From assembly GCA_001247695.2 (NCBI GenBank), contig LGRX02033409.1, positions 1 through 64,000 on the forward strand: a DNA stretch of 64,000 bases, given 5' to 3'. The notes beneath the pieces are model-generated. The model was not told the DNA's origin. It saw only the letters and a list, made by a program, of their open reading frames with translations, and did no database searches. This DNA is from Cymbomonas tetramitiformis. Its lineage: Eukaryota > Chlorophyta > Pyramimonadophyceae > Pyramimonadales > Pyramimonadaceae. Below are positions 45,275 through 57,065 of the stretch, in pieces. The position numbers and the translations under genes were made by a program. How positions within the stretch are numbered: the first letter of the stretch is position 1; every line of letters begins with the position of its first letter.

Positions 45275-47620
45275 TTCAAAATTGTGCACAACAGTGTGCA
45301 AGTGTCCCCCGCGCAACAACCTGGCACTTGCCGTTGCGGTGCCCTGCTGTGTGGTATATATTGATATCCATATGCATATGCCTTGCTATGGTATTGATAT
45401 GAATACGCAAATGTTGTGTTGTGCTGTGCATCGATATGTAGTGTTGTGCGTGTGCTATGCATATATTCTTCGTTGTGTATGTGCTATGCATACACGCTTT
45501 GTTGTGCACGTGATATGCATATATGCGTCAACGCTGTGCATGTGCAATGCATATATGCCAAGGTGTTGTGCGTGTGCAATGCCTATATGCTTTGCTGTGC
45601 GCGTGCTATACATATATGATTTGTTGTGCATACGTATGCATATGTCATCCTAACCTATCATTCGTTTCCCTGCGCCATGCGATGCGAGCATCCTGCCAAG
45701 TCTCGGGCGTACGCCCGACTTTGCAGCAGTGCACAGTCGGATGTGCGCCCGAGACGGAGCTGTCAGGAGTTCAACCTGAGCTCAGTGGGTGTTATTCCCA
45801 CCGAGACTGCAGCCCCCTTTCACCATCTTGGCTCACCCGCCTGTAACCATGAAAAAAAGCGTGCAGTGCACCGAAGGGTGCAGGGCAGTCCTTGCCAGCA
45901 CTGCTATCTGAAACAAACCAAAACGTTATCTGAAACGACCGCAATTTGTAGAATGCGCTGCGCCCCGATTCAAAATTGTGCACAACAGTGTGCAAGTGTC
46001 CCCCGCGCAACAACCTGGCACTTGCCGTTGCGGTGCCCTGCTGTGTGGTATATATTGATATACATATGCATATGCCTTGCTGTGGTATTGATATGAATAC
46101 GCAAATCTTGTGTTGTGCATATATGTAGTGCTGTGCGTGTGCTATGCATATATTCTTCGTTGTGTATGTGCTATGCATACACGCTTTGTTGTGCACGTAA
46201 TATGCATATATGCGTCAACGCTGTGCATGTGCAATGCATATATGCCAAGGTGTTGTGCGAGTGCGATGCCTATATGCTTTGCTGTGCGCGTGCTATACAT
46301 ATATGATTTGCTGTGCATACGTATGCATATGTTATCCTAACCTATCATTCGTTTCCCTGCGCCATGCGATGCGAGCATCCTGCCAAGTCTCGGGCGCACG
46401 CCCGACTTTGCAGCAGTGGACAGTCGGGACACTCTGCAGTGGAGCTTGTGTAGAAGGTGGTGACCGCAGCGCTGGGAAAGGCAGGAGGGGGTGTGGGCTT
46501 GGGTGTAATGACCAAGCCCACACCTAATTTCCGCACACGGAATCGCTGGGCATCTTCTGCCCCTCGGGACGCCCATCGACGAGAGCCCACCCTGCAGGAA
46601 AGGTTGAGTTGTGTTGTGTTGTGCTGTGCATCGCATATGCAAAAGCTATGTTGTGCTGTGCATCGCATATGCAAAAGCTGTGTCGTGCTGTGCTGTGCAT
46701 CGCATATGCAAAAGCTGTGTCGTGCTGTGATGTGCATCGCATATGCAAAAGCCGTGTTGTGTCGCGGCTGTGCATCGCATATGCAAAGCTGTGTCAGCTC
46801 TGTCAGGTATCTACTGGCGTAAAAGTCGCGGTTGTGCTGGCCGTATCGCATATGCAAAAGCCGTGTTGTGCTGTGCTGTGCATCGCATATGCAAAAGTTG
46901 TGTTGTGCTGTGCTGTGCATCGCATATGCAAAAGCCGTGTCGTGCTGTGCCGTGATAATGCTATGCTGTGCTGATATGCATATGAACATGCCGTGCTATG
47001 CTTTGTTGTGATTTGCATATGCTGTTTTGTGCCATTCAGTGCCTGACCTGCGGATGCTACTCCTAGAGCCGGATGCCCTGCTGTGTTGTGCTGTGCTGTG
47101 CGTTGCTATGCATGTGCAAATGTTGTGCTTTGTTATGCTATGAACATGCATTTCTCCGTTGTGCAGTGCTATGATATGCTTATGCGCATGCTGTGTCCTG
47201 CTGTGATATGCATATGCGGTTCTGTGCTCTGCATTGCCGAACCTCCGGACGCCACTCCCGGAGCCGGCTGCCGTGCCCTGCTATGCTGTGTGATATGTTG
47301 CGGGCTTACCTATCTTACGCAAGTGTTGCAAAATGCTATGCACAGCGAATGCCGTTGAGTCTTGGCCGCACACTCGACTGCGCAGTGCCCAGCCGAGTGT
47401 GCGCCCGAGACGGAGCTGTCAGGAGTTCAACCTGAGCTCAGTGGGTTTTATTCCCACCGAGACTGCAGCCCCCTTTCACCATCTTGGCTCACCCGCCTGT
47501 AACCATGAAAAAAAGCGTGCAGTGCACCGAAGGGTGAAGGGCAGTCCTTGCCAGCACTGCTATCTGAAACAAACCAAAACGCTATCTGAAACGACCGCAA
47601 TTTGTAGAATGCGCTGCGCC
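45275..47620. repeat. Interleaved segmental duplications
   Basis: 45275-45735 recurs as 45968-46425, and 45737-45962 recurs as 47392-47620, each nearly identical. The first pair is rich in GCATATAT and TGTGCTATGCAT motifs. Open frames across these stretches are repeat artefacts. No gene seen. Confidence 0.75.
46610..46950. repeat. GCATATGCAAAAGC minisatellite
   Basis: CATCGCATATGCAAAAGC with GTGTTGTGCTGTGCTGTG spacers repeats about nine times with variable spacing of 22-40 bp. Each core contains the palindrome GCATATGC. Confidence 0.8.
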
Positions 47621-48029
47621 ACAGACAAACCGTTAGCGAGACCGTTGGGTTTGATCCCAAGCTGGGAAATAAATTAAAATCGTAGGGCACCTGCCCGTTG
47701 TCAACGTGTGTAAGTTGGGGGGAACGCGAGTGCGGCGGAGGGAGGCATTGCGGGATCAGCTGGACATAGCGGCAGCTTCATATCTATCTCAAGCGAAGCT
47801 GATTGATACCCCAGCGCGAAAGGATGAAGTGCGGCAGAACGGCGGCCGTGCATACCCGCGTGGAGAGCGTTCAATTTTGCTGCAGGGAGCCAGCGACAGC
47901 GTCAGCACCGCCTCCGCTCCAGAAGACTAAAGAAGATCTTCGATAAATACAATAATCACGGTGTTGTATCTGACTGCAACGCCCATATCCGTTCATGTCC
48001 GTTCAGGTCTAGTTCACGCATACACGCAT
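47621..48029 (+). other. Spacer with a small unrecognised reading frame
   Basis: A 74-codon frame at 47706-47930 (TTG start; RREALRDQLDIAAASYL segment) ends SAPED and may be a fragment of a larger protein. Coding status uncertain. Confidence 0.25.
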
Positions 48030-48395
48030 CACCGGCCGCGAGATCTAAGCTCCGATGTGACTGGACTGATCTCGCGGCCGGTGAAATTTTTCTTCGTACA
48101 CATCAGATTATGGTATAATTGCGCAGAAGATGTCACCGGCCGCGAGATCTAAGTCTCCCTGTGACTGGACTGATCTCGCGGCCGGTGAAATTTTTCTTCA
48201 TACACATCAGATTATGGTATAATTGCGCAGAAGATGTCACCGGCCGCGAGATCTAAGTCTCCCTGTGACTGGACTGATCTCGCGGCCGGTGAAAATTTTC
48301 TTCGTACACATCAGATTATGGTATAATTGCGCAGAAGATGTCACCGGCCGCGAGATCTAAGTCTCCCTGTGACTGGACTGATCTCGCGGCCGGTG
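48030..48395. repeat. Four tandem palindromes ahead of the zinc-finger gene, 104-bp period
   Basis: Each unit contains CACCGGCCGCGAGATC and, 22 bp later, GATCTCGCGGCCGGTG, a 16-bp-arm inverted repeat (48030-48083, 48134-48187, 48238-48291, 48342-48395). Between palindromes is a constant spacer with TTATGGTATAATTGCGCAG, a TATA-like stretch. The array ends about 130 bp before the ATG at 48529, so it could be a promoter or protein-binding platform for that gene. Confidence 0.85.
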
Positions 48396-48528
48396 AAGCG
48401 CATGCGCATTTTCACATCTTTGCTAGCTAACGGTTTGGCGAAAGTACTCACAAGTTTTTCAGTTGTAACTAACACATAGTTACTAAAATCTTCTTTCTAC
48501 TTATACTCACAACACGGATCGATAAAAA

Positions 48529-49152
48529 ATGTCTAAGCGTGGAAAAGAAGCGCTTTCAATGGCCAGCGGCGCGGATGCGCCAACCAAGAGGAGGAAGCAA
48601 GCTCTGTTCGCCCCTCGCCTAGGATGTGTGTTGCCAGATTGCTCACACTATGGAAAGGCACCGATGGTCGAAGTGCAGGAGACGAAGTGCACGCTATGTC
48701 AGGGCTTTTTTCAGAGGGGTTGCGCCACGGAATCTCCGCAGAACAAAGGGGAGTGCAAGCGCTGCGGGGACATTACCCGCGACGAGCACCGCCTGTTTTG
48801 CGGGAAGGGCGCAGCGCAAGGCTCGAAAGTGGGCCACGCCTGCAGAATTTGTAAACGCGGGTTTCACGGCCGTTGCGCGGTTGGCATCGGGGTGGAGTTG
48901 GGCGATGTCGCCTGGTGCCATCGGCCAACTGTAAAGGCCCGTTCAACGGCCTGCACGCTCAGCAACCCGCGTTTTTTGACGAGCAGCCCTCCGACTCATC
49001 GGCGCCAGCTACGACCCCCATGGAGGAAGTTTCAGGGGCGTGAGCAGCGGGGGAGGCGATCGACGCAGCAACGGAGGAGGCAACACTGCAAACAGCGGAG
49101 GAGGCAACACCGCAGGCGAAAGAGCATGCAAGAGATCCGGTGTTCCCCATAA
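48529..49152 (+). CDS. Cys/His-rich zinc-finger (PHD-like) protein or first exon
   Basis: ATG at 48529 follows an AT-rich leader. The first 30 residues include a basic KRRKQ stretch (possible nuclear signal). Residues about 35-140 hold three Cys/His clusters: a CTLCQGFFQRGC segment, CKRCGD…FCGK, and HACRICKRGFHGRC ending AWC, the spacing of a PHD or extended PHD finger that would bind histone tails or other zinc-dependent partners. After residue 145 coding quality falls into Arg/Gln-rich low complexity, so the true exon may end near 48930 or run in another frame. It lies directly upstream of the 2OG oxygenase-like sequence on the same strand, and both could belong to one gene. Confidence 0.5.
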   Translation: MSKRGKEALSMASGADAPTKRRKQALFAPRLGCVLPDCSHYGKAPMVEVQETKCTLCQGFFQRGCATESPQNKGECKRCGDITRDEHRLFCGKGAAQGSKVGHACRICKRGFHGRCAVGIGVELGDVAWCHRPTVKARSTACTLSNPRFLTSSPPTHRRQLRPPWRKFQGREQRGRRSTQQRRRQHCKQRRRQHRRRKSMQEIRCSP

Positions 49153-51279
49153 TAATGTTCCTGGCGAAAGTCATGAATCACGCATGGAAAACGCGAAAAG
49201 GGGAAGCAACCGCATCGGAGGGATCGGCACTGGAGGAAGAAGCACAGGAATCAGCAGGGCAGGCGATGGAGGCAGCGATGCAAAGGCTGGAGGAGAGGCA
49301 AAGCATCTACAAAAAGTGTAAGAGCAAAAGTGATGGTGGCGCAGGGAGGGGGAGGCAAGCAAGAGAAGACAACAGGGGAGGCAACAAGGCAAACGATGGA
49401 GGCGGTGGAGGGGAGGGGAGGGGGCAAGAGAGGAGCCAAATGATGAGGCCCAGGCGTGGCGATCGCGCGTGCAGGAGGGGAGGAAGCACGTATGAGGCAC
49501 AGGAGATGCGCGAAAGGGCGTGCGATGGAGGCGCGTACAGGGAGGGGAGGCAGCATTTAAGGAAGCACAAAGCAGGAGGAGGGCGTGCGATGGAGGCGTG
49601 AGGATGGGAGGCACAGAGCCAACACAGAGGCAACGGGGCAAGCGATGGTGGCAAAGACGAGGAGGCGTGCAGAGAGCCAAGATGTGGAGGCACCAGGGCA
49701 GACGATCGCGGCAGGAGGAGGGGAGGCAGCGGGGGAGGCGATGGAGGCAGGACCATCCTGTAGAGGAGCCTGGGGACGAGGCTCCTGCTGCACCTTCCAA
49801 GCTTTCCCTGCTTTACCCTCCAGATTGGCAAGTGCAGCTGGAGGAAGCCGGTTTTTTCGTCGCGCATATGGAAGATGCAGCGGACCTGGACAGCGTACAC
49901 GAGGAGTTTCACAAAGGGTACCCGACGAAAAACGTGAAGCAGAACTTCATGAAGTGCTACGAGAAAGGGGTGAAGATTCACTCCACACCGGACGATCACC
50001 GTTTCATTGTCAACGTGGAGGAGAAGACAGGGTTGATGAAACGGGTGGAGGCGGTGGGGGGGGGATGTGCTAGGAAAGCTGGGGGAGGTGGAAAGCAGGG
50101 AGCTGGAGATGCGGTCTGGGAACATGGCACGGACATGCCTCATCATGACGCACTGCGGAGCGGAGCGGCAAGGGAGGCACTACGACGAGGGGGAGTACGG
50201 AGTGCTCATGGTGTACTTGGAGGAGTACCAGTTTGTGGTGTACCCTGGGTCGCACAAGGTGAAGGCGGGGCAATACCATCACATGAGGGCAGGGGGTTGG
50301 CGGGGGTACTGTAACAATGTTCTTAAATGCGAGGAGTGTGCCGGTGTTTCATGGGAGGTTGGTGCATACCGGGGCGGAGTTTAAGCACACGGGGTGGCCG
50401 CGCTGGGCCGTGCACTTTTACATCGACTTGGTGGGAGCGAAGCCGCCGGGAGAACGTGACGTTTCCGGTACGTGAGATGGCCTCTCTGCTCTCGCGAATC
50501 TGCCCCGTGGACTCACGGGCGCTGCTGCCTAATCCGCCGATGATAAAATACTACTTTCAAGCATTGTATGAGGAGGTGATCTACTGCGAGGCGATTAAGT
50601 GTCCGTCGCCCACGATCGCCTAGACACTCCATGAGAAGGTGTCCCTGCGGAATAGTCTTCGGGGGGATATGGCGTTTGGGAGGGTGGTGACGCACGAGAA
50701 GCACCCGAACAAGTGCTGGATTGCGGGCCCCGCGGTGAAACCTGGGAAACCGAACAACGGGGTGGCTTGTTGGGTGTATGGCCCGTGGAATCTGGAGGGG
50801 GCGGAGGCAGGAGAGCGTCGTTTGGTGCTGTTTCGCGTGAGCAGCCTTACGGCGAAAGGCGGGAAAAGGGTGCAGAACATCATCGCGTAGGAGGCAAGGG
50901 AGGACGCAGGGGATCTTCTGCAAGAATCCTGCGGGAGGTTTCACGAGGCGCACAAGGCGGGGACTTTCGCGCAGGTCGCAAGTTTCAATCACCACAAGAA
51001 GAAGGAAGATGCCATGCTGGAGGTGAGCTGAAGCCCGTGTATGGGGGCCCAGCGGATGCCGTCTCGGAAACAGGTGCTGCGGCGAAGGCGGCGGCCAAGG
51101 CCGCGGCCGGAAAGCGAGAGAAGATGGCGAGGCAGCAGGCGGCGGCGAAGGAGGCAGCCACAAAGAAGGATGCGGCGGGCAAGAAAGCAGCGGAGGCAGC
51201 CAAGGTTGCAGCGAAGAAGGCAGCGCAGGCGAAGAAAGGTCCCACGAAGTTCAAACGCGCGATTCAGATACCCAACTAA
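49140..51279 (+). pseudogene. Decayed 2OG-Fe(II) dioxygenase-like gene with Ala/Lys-rich tail
   Basis: Coding runs through several frames. A low-complexity Gly/Arg/Glu region (49140-49780) is followed by LLYPPDWQVQLEEAGFFVAH, then HYDEG (H at 50178, D at 50184), VVYPGSHK, FHGRLVHTG (H at 50365) and PRWAVHFY (R at 50401). That HxD…H…R order is the iron and 2-oxoglutarate site of the double-stranded beta-helix oxygenases (phytanoyl hydroxylase or TET/JBP type). Frameshifts are needed at a run of nine G near 50056-50064 and near 50315, and TAG stops lie at 50621 and 50888. The final segment is (A/K)-rich like linker histone tails and ends inside the first satellite unit. Whether it acted on DNA is unknown. 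Confidence 0.55.
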
Positions 51280-52940
51280 AATCCTCTAGCCCCGCGCACG
51301 CAAAATGGCCTGCTCGGGCCCCAGAAACAGCCATTTTGGCCCCCGGCGAGCACCCAAATTGAAATTTCTCATCATTTCTTCCACGAAGTGTTCCACGAAG
51401 TGTTCCACGAAGTGTTCCACGAAGTGGTTCGTGATGGTCCTTGAAAGGTCCCACGAAGTTCAAACGCGCGGTTCAGATACCTAACTGAAATCCTCTAGCC
51501 CCGCGCACGCAAAATGGCCTGCTCAGGCCCCAGAAACAGCCATTTTGGCCCCCGGCGAGCACCCAAATTAAAATTTCTCATCATTTCTTCCACTAAGTTG
51601 CCCGTGATGGTCCTTGAAAGGTCCCACGAAGTTCAAACGCGCGATTCGGATACCTAACTGAAATCCTCTAGCACCCGCGCACTCAAAATGGCCTGCTCAG
51701 GCCCCAGAAACAGCCATTTTGGCCCCCGGCGAGCACCCAAATTGAAATTTCTCATCATTTCTTCCACTAAGTTGCCCGTGATGGTCCTTGAAAGGTCCCA
51801 CGAAGTTCAAACGCGCGATTCGGATACCTAACTGAAATCCTCTAGCACCCGCGCACTCAAAATGGCCTGCTCAGGCCCCAGAAACAGCCATTTTGGCCCC
51901 CGGCGAGCACCCAAATTGAAATTTCTCATCATTTCTTCCACTAAGTTGCCCGTGATGGTCCTTGAAAGGTCCCACGAAGTTCAAACGCGCGATTCGGATA
52001 CCTAACTGAAATCCTCTAGCCCCACGCACGCAAAATGGCCTGCTCGGGCCCCAGAAACAGCCATTTTGGCCCCCGGCGAGCACCCAAATTGAAATTTCTC
52101 ATCATTTCTTCCACTAAGTTGCCCGTGATGGTCCTTGAAAGGTCCCACGAAGTTCAAACGCGCGATTCAGATACCTAACTGAAATCCTCTAGCACCCGCG
52201 CACTCAAAATGGCCTGCTCAGGCCCCAGAAACAGCCATTTTGCCCCCCGGCGAGCACCCAAATTGAAATTTCTCATCATTTCTTCCACTAAGTTGCCCGT
52301 GATGGTCCTTGAAAGGTCCCACGAAGTTCAAACGCGCGATTCGGTCACCTAACTGAAATCCTCCAGCACCCGCGCACTCAAAATGGCCTGCGCTCAGGCC
52401 CCAGAAACAGCCATTTTGGCCCCCGGCGAGCACCCAAATTGAAATTTCTCATCATTTCTTCCACTAAGTTGCCCGTGATGGTCCTTGAAAGGTCCCACGA
52501 AAATCAAACGCGCGTTTCAGATACCTAACTGAAATCCTCTAGCCCCGCGCACGCAAAATGGCCTGCTCAGGCCCCAGAAACAGCCATTTTGGCCCCCGGC
52601 GAGCACCCAAATTGAAATTTCTCATCATTTCTTCCACTAAGTTGCCCGTGATGGTCCTTGAAAGGTCCCACGAAGTTCAAACGCGTGATTTGGTCACCTA
52701 ACTGAAATCCTCTAGCACCCGCGCACTCAAAATGGCCTGCTCAGGCCCCAGAAACAGCCATTTTGGCCCCCGGCGAGCACCCAAATTAAAATTTCTCATC
52801 ATTTCTTCCACTTAGTTGCCCGTGATGGTCCTTGAAAGGTCCCACGAAGTTCAAACGCGCGATTTGGTCACCTAACTGAAATCCTCTAGCCCCCTCGCAC
52901 TCAAAATGGCCCGAAAACAGCGTTTTTGCCCCCCGGCGAG
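51236..52940 (-). repeat. 174-bp satellite array, minus orientation
   Basis: CCACGAAGTTCAAACGCG recurs at 51242, 51451, 51624, 51798, 51972, 52145, 52319, 52495 (variant), 52668 and 52842, mostly 173-174 bp apart. It is the reverse complement of the array at 44600-45270. The first unit is longer because a TTCCACGAAGTG segment is repeated four times. Confidence 0.9.
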
Positions 52941-54890
52941 CACCAAATTTTTTTTTTTCAAAAGTTTTCCCTCACGGGGTCTTATTATTGCCCTAATAAG
53001 GCCTAGTAACTCTTTAAACATCGAAAAACCTCCATTTAGTTCGATTATGCATTTTCTTGCCGAACTTTTTGCGACGGCTCCATACTTAAGCGCAATTTAG
53101 GGCGATTGCTCCATATTCTTGGTGATATATCGCATGGTTTATGCATACAACCACGAGGGTGATGCCAAGGGACACGCGGCATGTTATACATCTTCTTAGT
53201 CCCACCCATTTGGGCAGAAACGTCGGGTTTTAGCCTCAAAGTTGTATGATTTTACACAATATTCAAGCTCCCAAAGGCCAACTTTCAAGAATTAGCATCG
53301 TCGAACATGTTGGTATGTGAGATATATGGCATATATCCACTACCCATCCCAATGATTCGTCATTCGCAACACACAAAAGGGCATGTTTGAACGTTTTGAA
53401 ATGCTCCTTACACCGACCCTTGAGCATGTGGTGCCACATGGATGCACATTCCCACGACCGGACTTGTTCCGATATCGGAACAATTCGCCGTTTAGGGGTT
53501 AATGACACAGTAATGAATTTAGTCATTGAAACACATCGCGCAGCTTGGGTACATCGCTATGTACCCAGACCCTCCTGGGTACATCCCCATGTACCACCGG
53601 GTAGTGGACACATGTCGTAGTGGTCTTGAGATATCCTATTTCCATCGCTAGGATTTTCATCCTCGTCCGAGTTACTGGGGCAGCTGTAAGCGCTCTATAC
53701 AAGCCCATGGTCGGTTAGGCGCGGACAGATCGCCATCGATTCGATCAACAGAACTACACGATGGTTTACAGATAAGCCCTTACTTTTTAATCCTCTGCAT
53801 ATACATCTATGTTGCACTGTTGGCATATGCATGTATATGCCAAGCCGTTATCGTGATCAGACTGGTATTTATGCATATGTGCATGTATGCTAAATTTATA
53901 TGATCAGATTGATTACTATCGCAGTGTAACTTGTGCACACAATCTCTGTATGCTATGTGATAATGATGAGTGGGATAAGTGTGATAACTTTTGTCACTCA
54001 CTGTCAATCACAACATGTTGTTATAATAATGACAATATGGTATATACTATGCACAGCATGTGTGTGTAATGATGATAGTATCGCACACATTATTCTGCGC
54101 AGCATGTATGTGTATTGTTCATTTGCGCAGCATCATGCGTCCATCTGCGCAGCATCATGCGTCCATCTGCGCAGCATCATGCGTCCATCTGCGCAGTATT
54201 GTGCGTCCATCTGCGCAAAATTGTATAAACATCGAGATCGCACACTATGTCTGCGAATGATACATATGTATGTCGCGCCGCATACTGATGCATCATACAT
54301 CATGCGTCGCACTGTACAAGCTATAATCATCGCACGTGTGCTTCGCACTGAACGGTTCGCGCGGAACATTTGCGAACATCGCTGTGGCACATCTTTTTCG
54401 CACAATATGAAATGCGAATGTCACTGTCGCTCATCTTTGTCGCATAATATGAATGCGTATGTCGCTGTCGCTGATCATTATCACACAGTACGAATGCGAA
54501 TGCGCTGATAACGAAATTTTGTGCATCTCTTTCGCGCTTGATGCGAATCATATACACTGACGTTCATTTTTCGTTTGCACGCTTGATTCTCGCATATCGT
54601 ACCAAACCCTGCGATATTTGACAGCATACATGTACAATTCGTACACTCGTGCGCACACCTTGTCGCAATTTATTCACTGATGAAGTGCTGTTGAATGCGA
54701 ATTTGGTCGCGCTGATGATATTATTGCACACTCCGCCGATCGCTGATGATCGCTGTCGTATATGTGCAGATATTCGAAATATATGTATATGCGAACTCTG
54801 TCGCGCCGTATACAAATCTATATACGATATATATCAAGTCTGCTGCACACACTCGTGTTCTCGTTCTTCGCCTGAGCGGAAGAATACCAC
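52941..54890. other. Non-coding flank with minisatellite
   Basis: No gene seen. Around 53540-53620 TGGGTACATC/GATGTACCC motifs are inverted relative to those near 43200-43460. The stretch 54230-54800 is rich in short TCGCAC/GCGAAT motifs. The last bases (AGAATACCAC before 54891) fit a primer-binding site for a minus-strand LTR element. Confidence 0.4.
54123..54219. repeat. 22-bp minisatellite, four units
   Basis: TGCGCAGCATCATGCGTCCATC repeats three times nearly perfectly and a fourth time as a variant (CAGTATTGTG). Confidence 0.85.
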
Positions 54891-54942
54891 TGTCACGGTT
54901 CGCTTATGCCAACACTATCTTGACGCGGCTGCTATTGAACAG
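54891..54942 (-). repeat. Giant-element 5' LTR, left piece
   Basis: TGTCACGGTTCGC through GAACAG equals the first 52 bp of the LTR at 24371. It is interrupted after AACAG by the gag-only element and resumes at 61040. Confidence 0.85.
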
Positions 54943-55135
54943 TGTGAGATATAATATACCGTATTATATCGGGGTGGTCACCGAATACTTTTCATACAAG
55001 TGTAAACTGATTATAAAGATAAACGAATATAAGGCGGTCTGTGACCTAGGTATCTGTCACCTAGTACTGTACGAGTACTGGTACAGCTATCGAGAGTCAG
55101 AGTAAGTTATGACCTACGGGTCACTGAATCCAGCA
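54943..55135 (-). repeat. 3' LTR of gag-only element
   Basis: TGTGAGATATAAT…AATCCAGCA on the plus strand; on the element strand it starts TGCTGGATTCAG directly after the purine-rich CAGGGTGGTG. Confidence 0.85.
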
Positions 55136-55408
55136 CACCACCCTGTGACTGTACATAGTGCTGTTACAGGTGGCAGAGAGCGGAGCACAGACAAAGCAAA
55201 TTGTTCCGAAACAACAAACAGCTAGGAGCTGGAAACTGCTAGAGGGAGGCCTGTGCTTTAGCCAGGGCGGTCCCTTTCTAAAACTGCTGCTAGGATACTG
55301 CTCTCAAGCTAAGTTCCTACAGCTCAATCTCGCGGATACTCAGCCACTTTCAAAGTGGTCTACAAAGTTGCAGAGTTCACCAGAGTTGAAGAAGTTGTCA
55401 GTGTCAAA
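55136..55408. other. 3' non-coding region of the gag-only element
   Basis: Short unrecognised frames only; GC-balanced sequence ending where the TIR element begins. Confidence 0.3.
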
Positions 55409-55890
55409 TGGCTACTGCCCCACAGTACTTGTCATAGTACTTTCGAGCTCGAAAGTACTATGACAAGTACTTTCACGCCATAATTTTTTTCGGTGTCTTT
55501 TAAGGCTACGGTCATACTGCCCTTCATATTATGTTGACTTTGTGACCCAAACATGATTGTCTTTTGTGCCATTGGCCTCTAAACCACTTGTCGCCTTCCC
55601 ACTGGATGCATATTGCCGAGGGGGTAGCATTTTTTGTTACATTGCGGTTTCCGCACTGGGTGTTCAAACAGTTGGCCATCTTTACGAATTTTTTTGGAGT
55701 AGCTCTTGGCGTGAGATTGCCCGGGCGACCACACATATCCAAGGGGTGTATGTTGGCCAATGATGTTTGTGGGTGTGAGCCTGTTGGCGTGATGCCATTT
55801 GTGGTAATAAGTTGCGGGTTAAACCCAACCCTACAAGTGTGTTTACACAAATCAATCTCATGGTAGGTTGGGGTACACAAGAAGCATGGC

Positions 55891-57065
55891 ATGGATTCTC
55901 CCAACGGGCACCCTTGTACCGAGTATCGCTCGGTGATGATGTATAACGATGTTGCGGACTACGAGACCCATTTTGGGGGACCCGGGTCGATGTCTAAGGT
56001 GCATATTTGAGTTATGAAGAGATGCCAGAGCCTAGCAAACATCGTACTAGTACGCATGCACAAGTAGCATACCATGGATTTTCCCAATAGTCACCCTTGT
56101 ACCGAGTATCGCTCGGAGATGATGTACAACGATGTTGTGGACTACGAGACCCATTTTCGGGGACCCCGGTCGATGTCTAAGGTGCATATTGGAGCTTTGA
56201 AGAGATGCCAGGGCCTAGCGGACAGCGTACTAGTACGCATACACAAGTAGCATACCATGGATTCTCCCAACGGGCACCCTTGTACCGAGTATCGCTCGGA
56301 GATGATTTGTAACGATGTTGTGGACTACGAGGCCCATTTTCGGGGACCCCGGTCGATGTCTAAGGTGCATATTCGAGTTATGAAGAGATACCAGTGCCTA
56401 GCAGACAGCGTACTAGTACGCATACACAAGTAGCATGCCATGGATTCTCCCAATGGTCACCCTTGTACCGAGTATCGCTCGGTGATGATGTACAACGATG
56501 TTGTGGACTACGAGACCCATTTTGGGGACCCCGGTCGATGTCTAAGGTGCATATTGGAGCTTTGAAGAGATGCCGGGGCCTAGCGGACAGCGTACTAGTA
56601 CGCATACACAAGTAGCATACCATGGATTCTCCCAACGGGCACCCTTGTACCGAGTATCGCTCGGAGATGATTTGTAACGATGTTGTGGACTACGAGGCCC
56701 ATTTTCGGGGACCCCGGTCGATGTCTAAGGTGCATATTCGAGTTATGAAGAGATACCAGAGCCTAGCAGACAGCGTACTAGTACGCATACACAAGTAGCA
56801 TGCCATGGATTCTCCCAACGGGCACCCTTGTACCGAGTATCGCTCGGTGATGATGTAACGATGTTGTGGACTACGAGACCCATTTTTGGGGACCCCGGTC
56901 GATGTCTAAGGTGCATATTCGAGTTATGAAGAGATGCCAGGGCCTAGCAGACAGTGTACTAGTACGCATACACAAGTAGCATGCCATGGATTCTCCCGAT
57001 GGTCACCCTTGTACCGAGTATCGCTCGGAGATGATTTGTAACGATGTTGTGGACTACGAGGCCCT
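55891..57065. repeat. 183-bp satellite, six full units and a partial seventh
   Basis: ATGGATTCTCCCAA or variant recurs at 55891, 56074, 56257, 56440, 56622, 56805 and 56986. Units contain the palindromes CGTACTAGTACG and CGAGTATCGCTCG. Alternate units resemble each other more than neighbours (GTACAACG versus TTGTAACG), suggesting a two-unit higher-order repeat. Confidence 0.9.

Noticed and set aside
46345..46989. Long frames rich in Cys, Ala, Met and His
   Set aside because: Produced by the GCATATGCAAAAGC minisatellite; no amino-acid complexity beyond the repeat.
48030..48395. CRISPR array or bacterial attachment site
   Set aside because: The spacers between palindromes are the same sequence each time, so it is a tandem repeat.
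49171..50146. Minus-strand frames rich in Pro, Ser and Leu
   Set aside because: Antisense of Gly/Arg/Glu low-complexity and of the oxygenase-like sequence.
55891..57065. CRISPR-like regular repeats
   Set aside because: Units are contiguous 183-bp satellites without unique spacers, in a eukaryotic transposon context.
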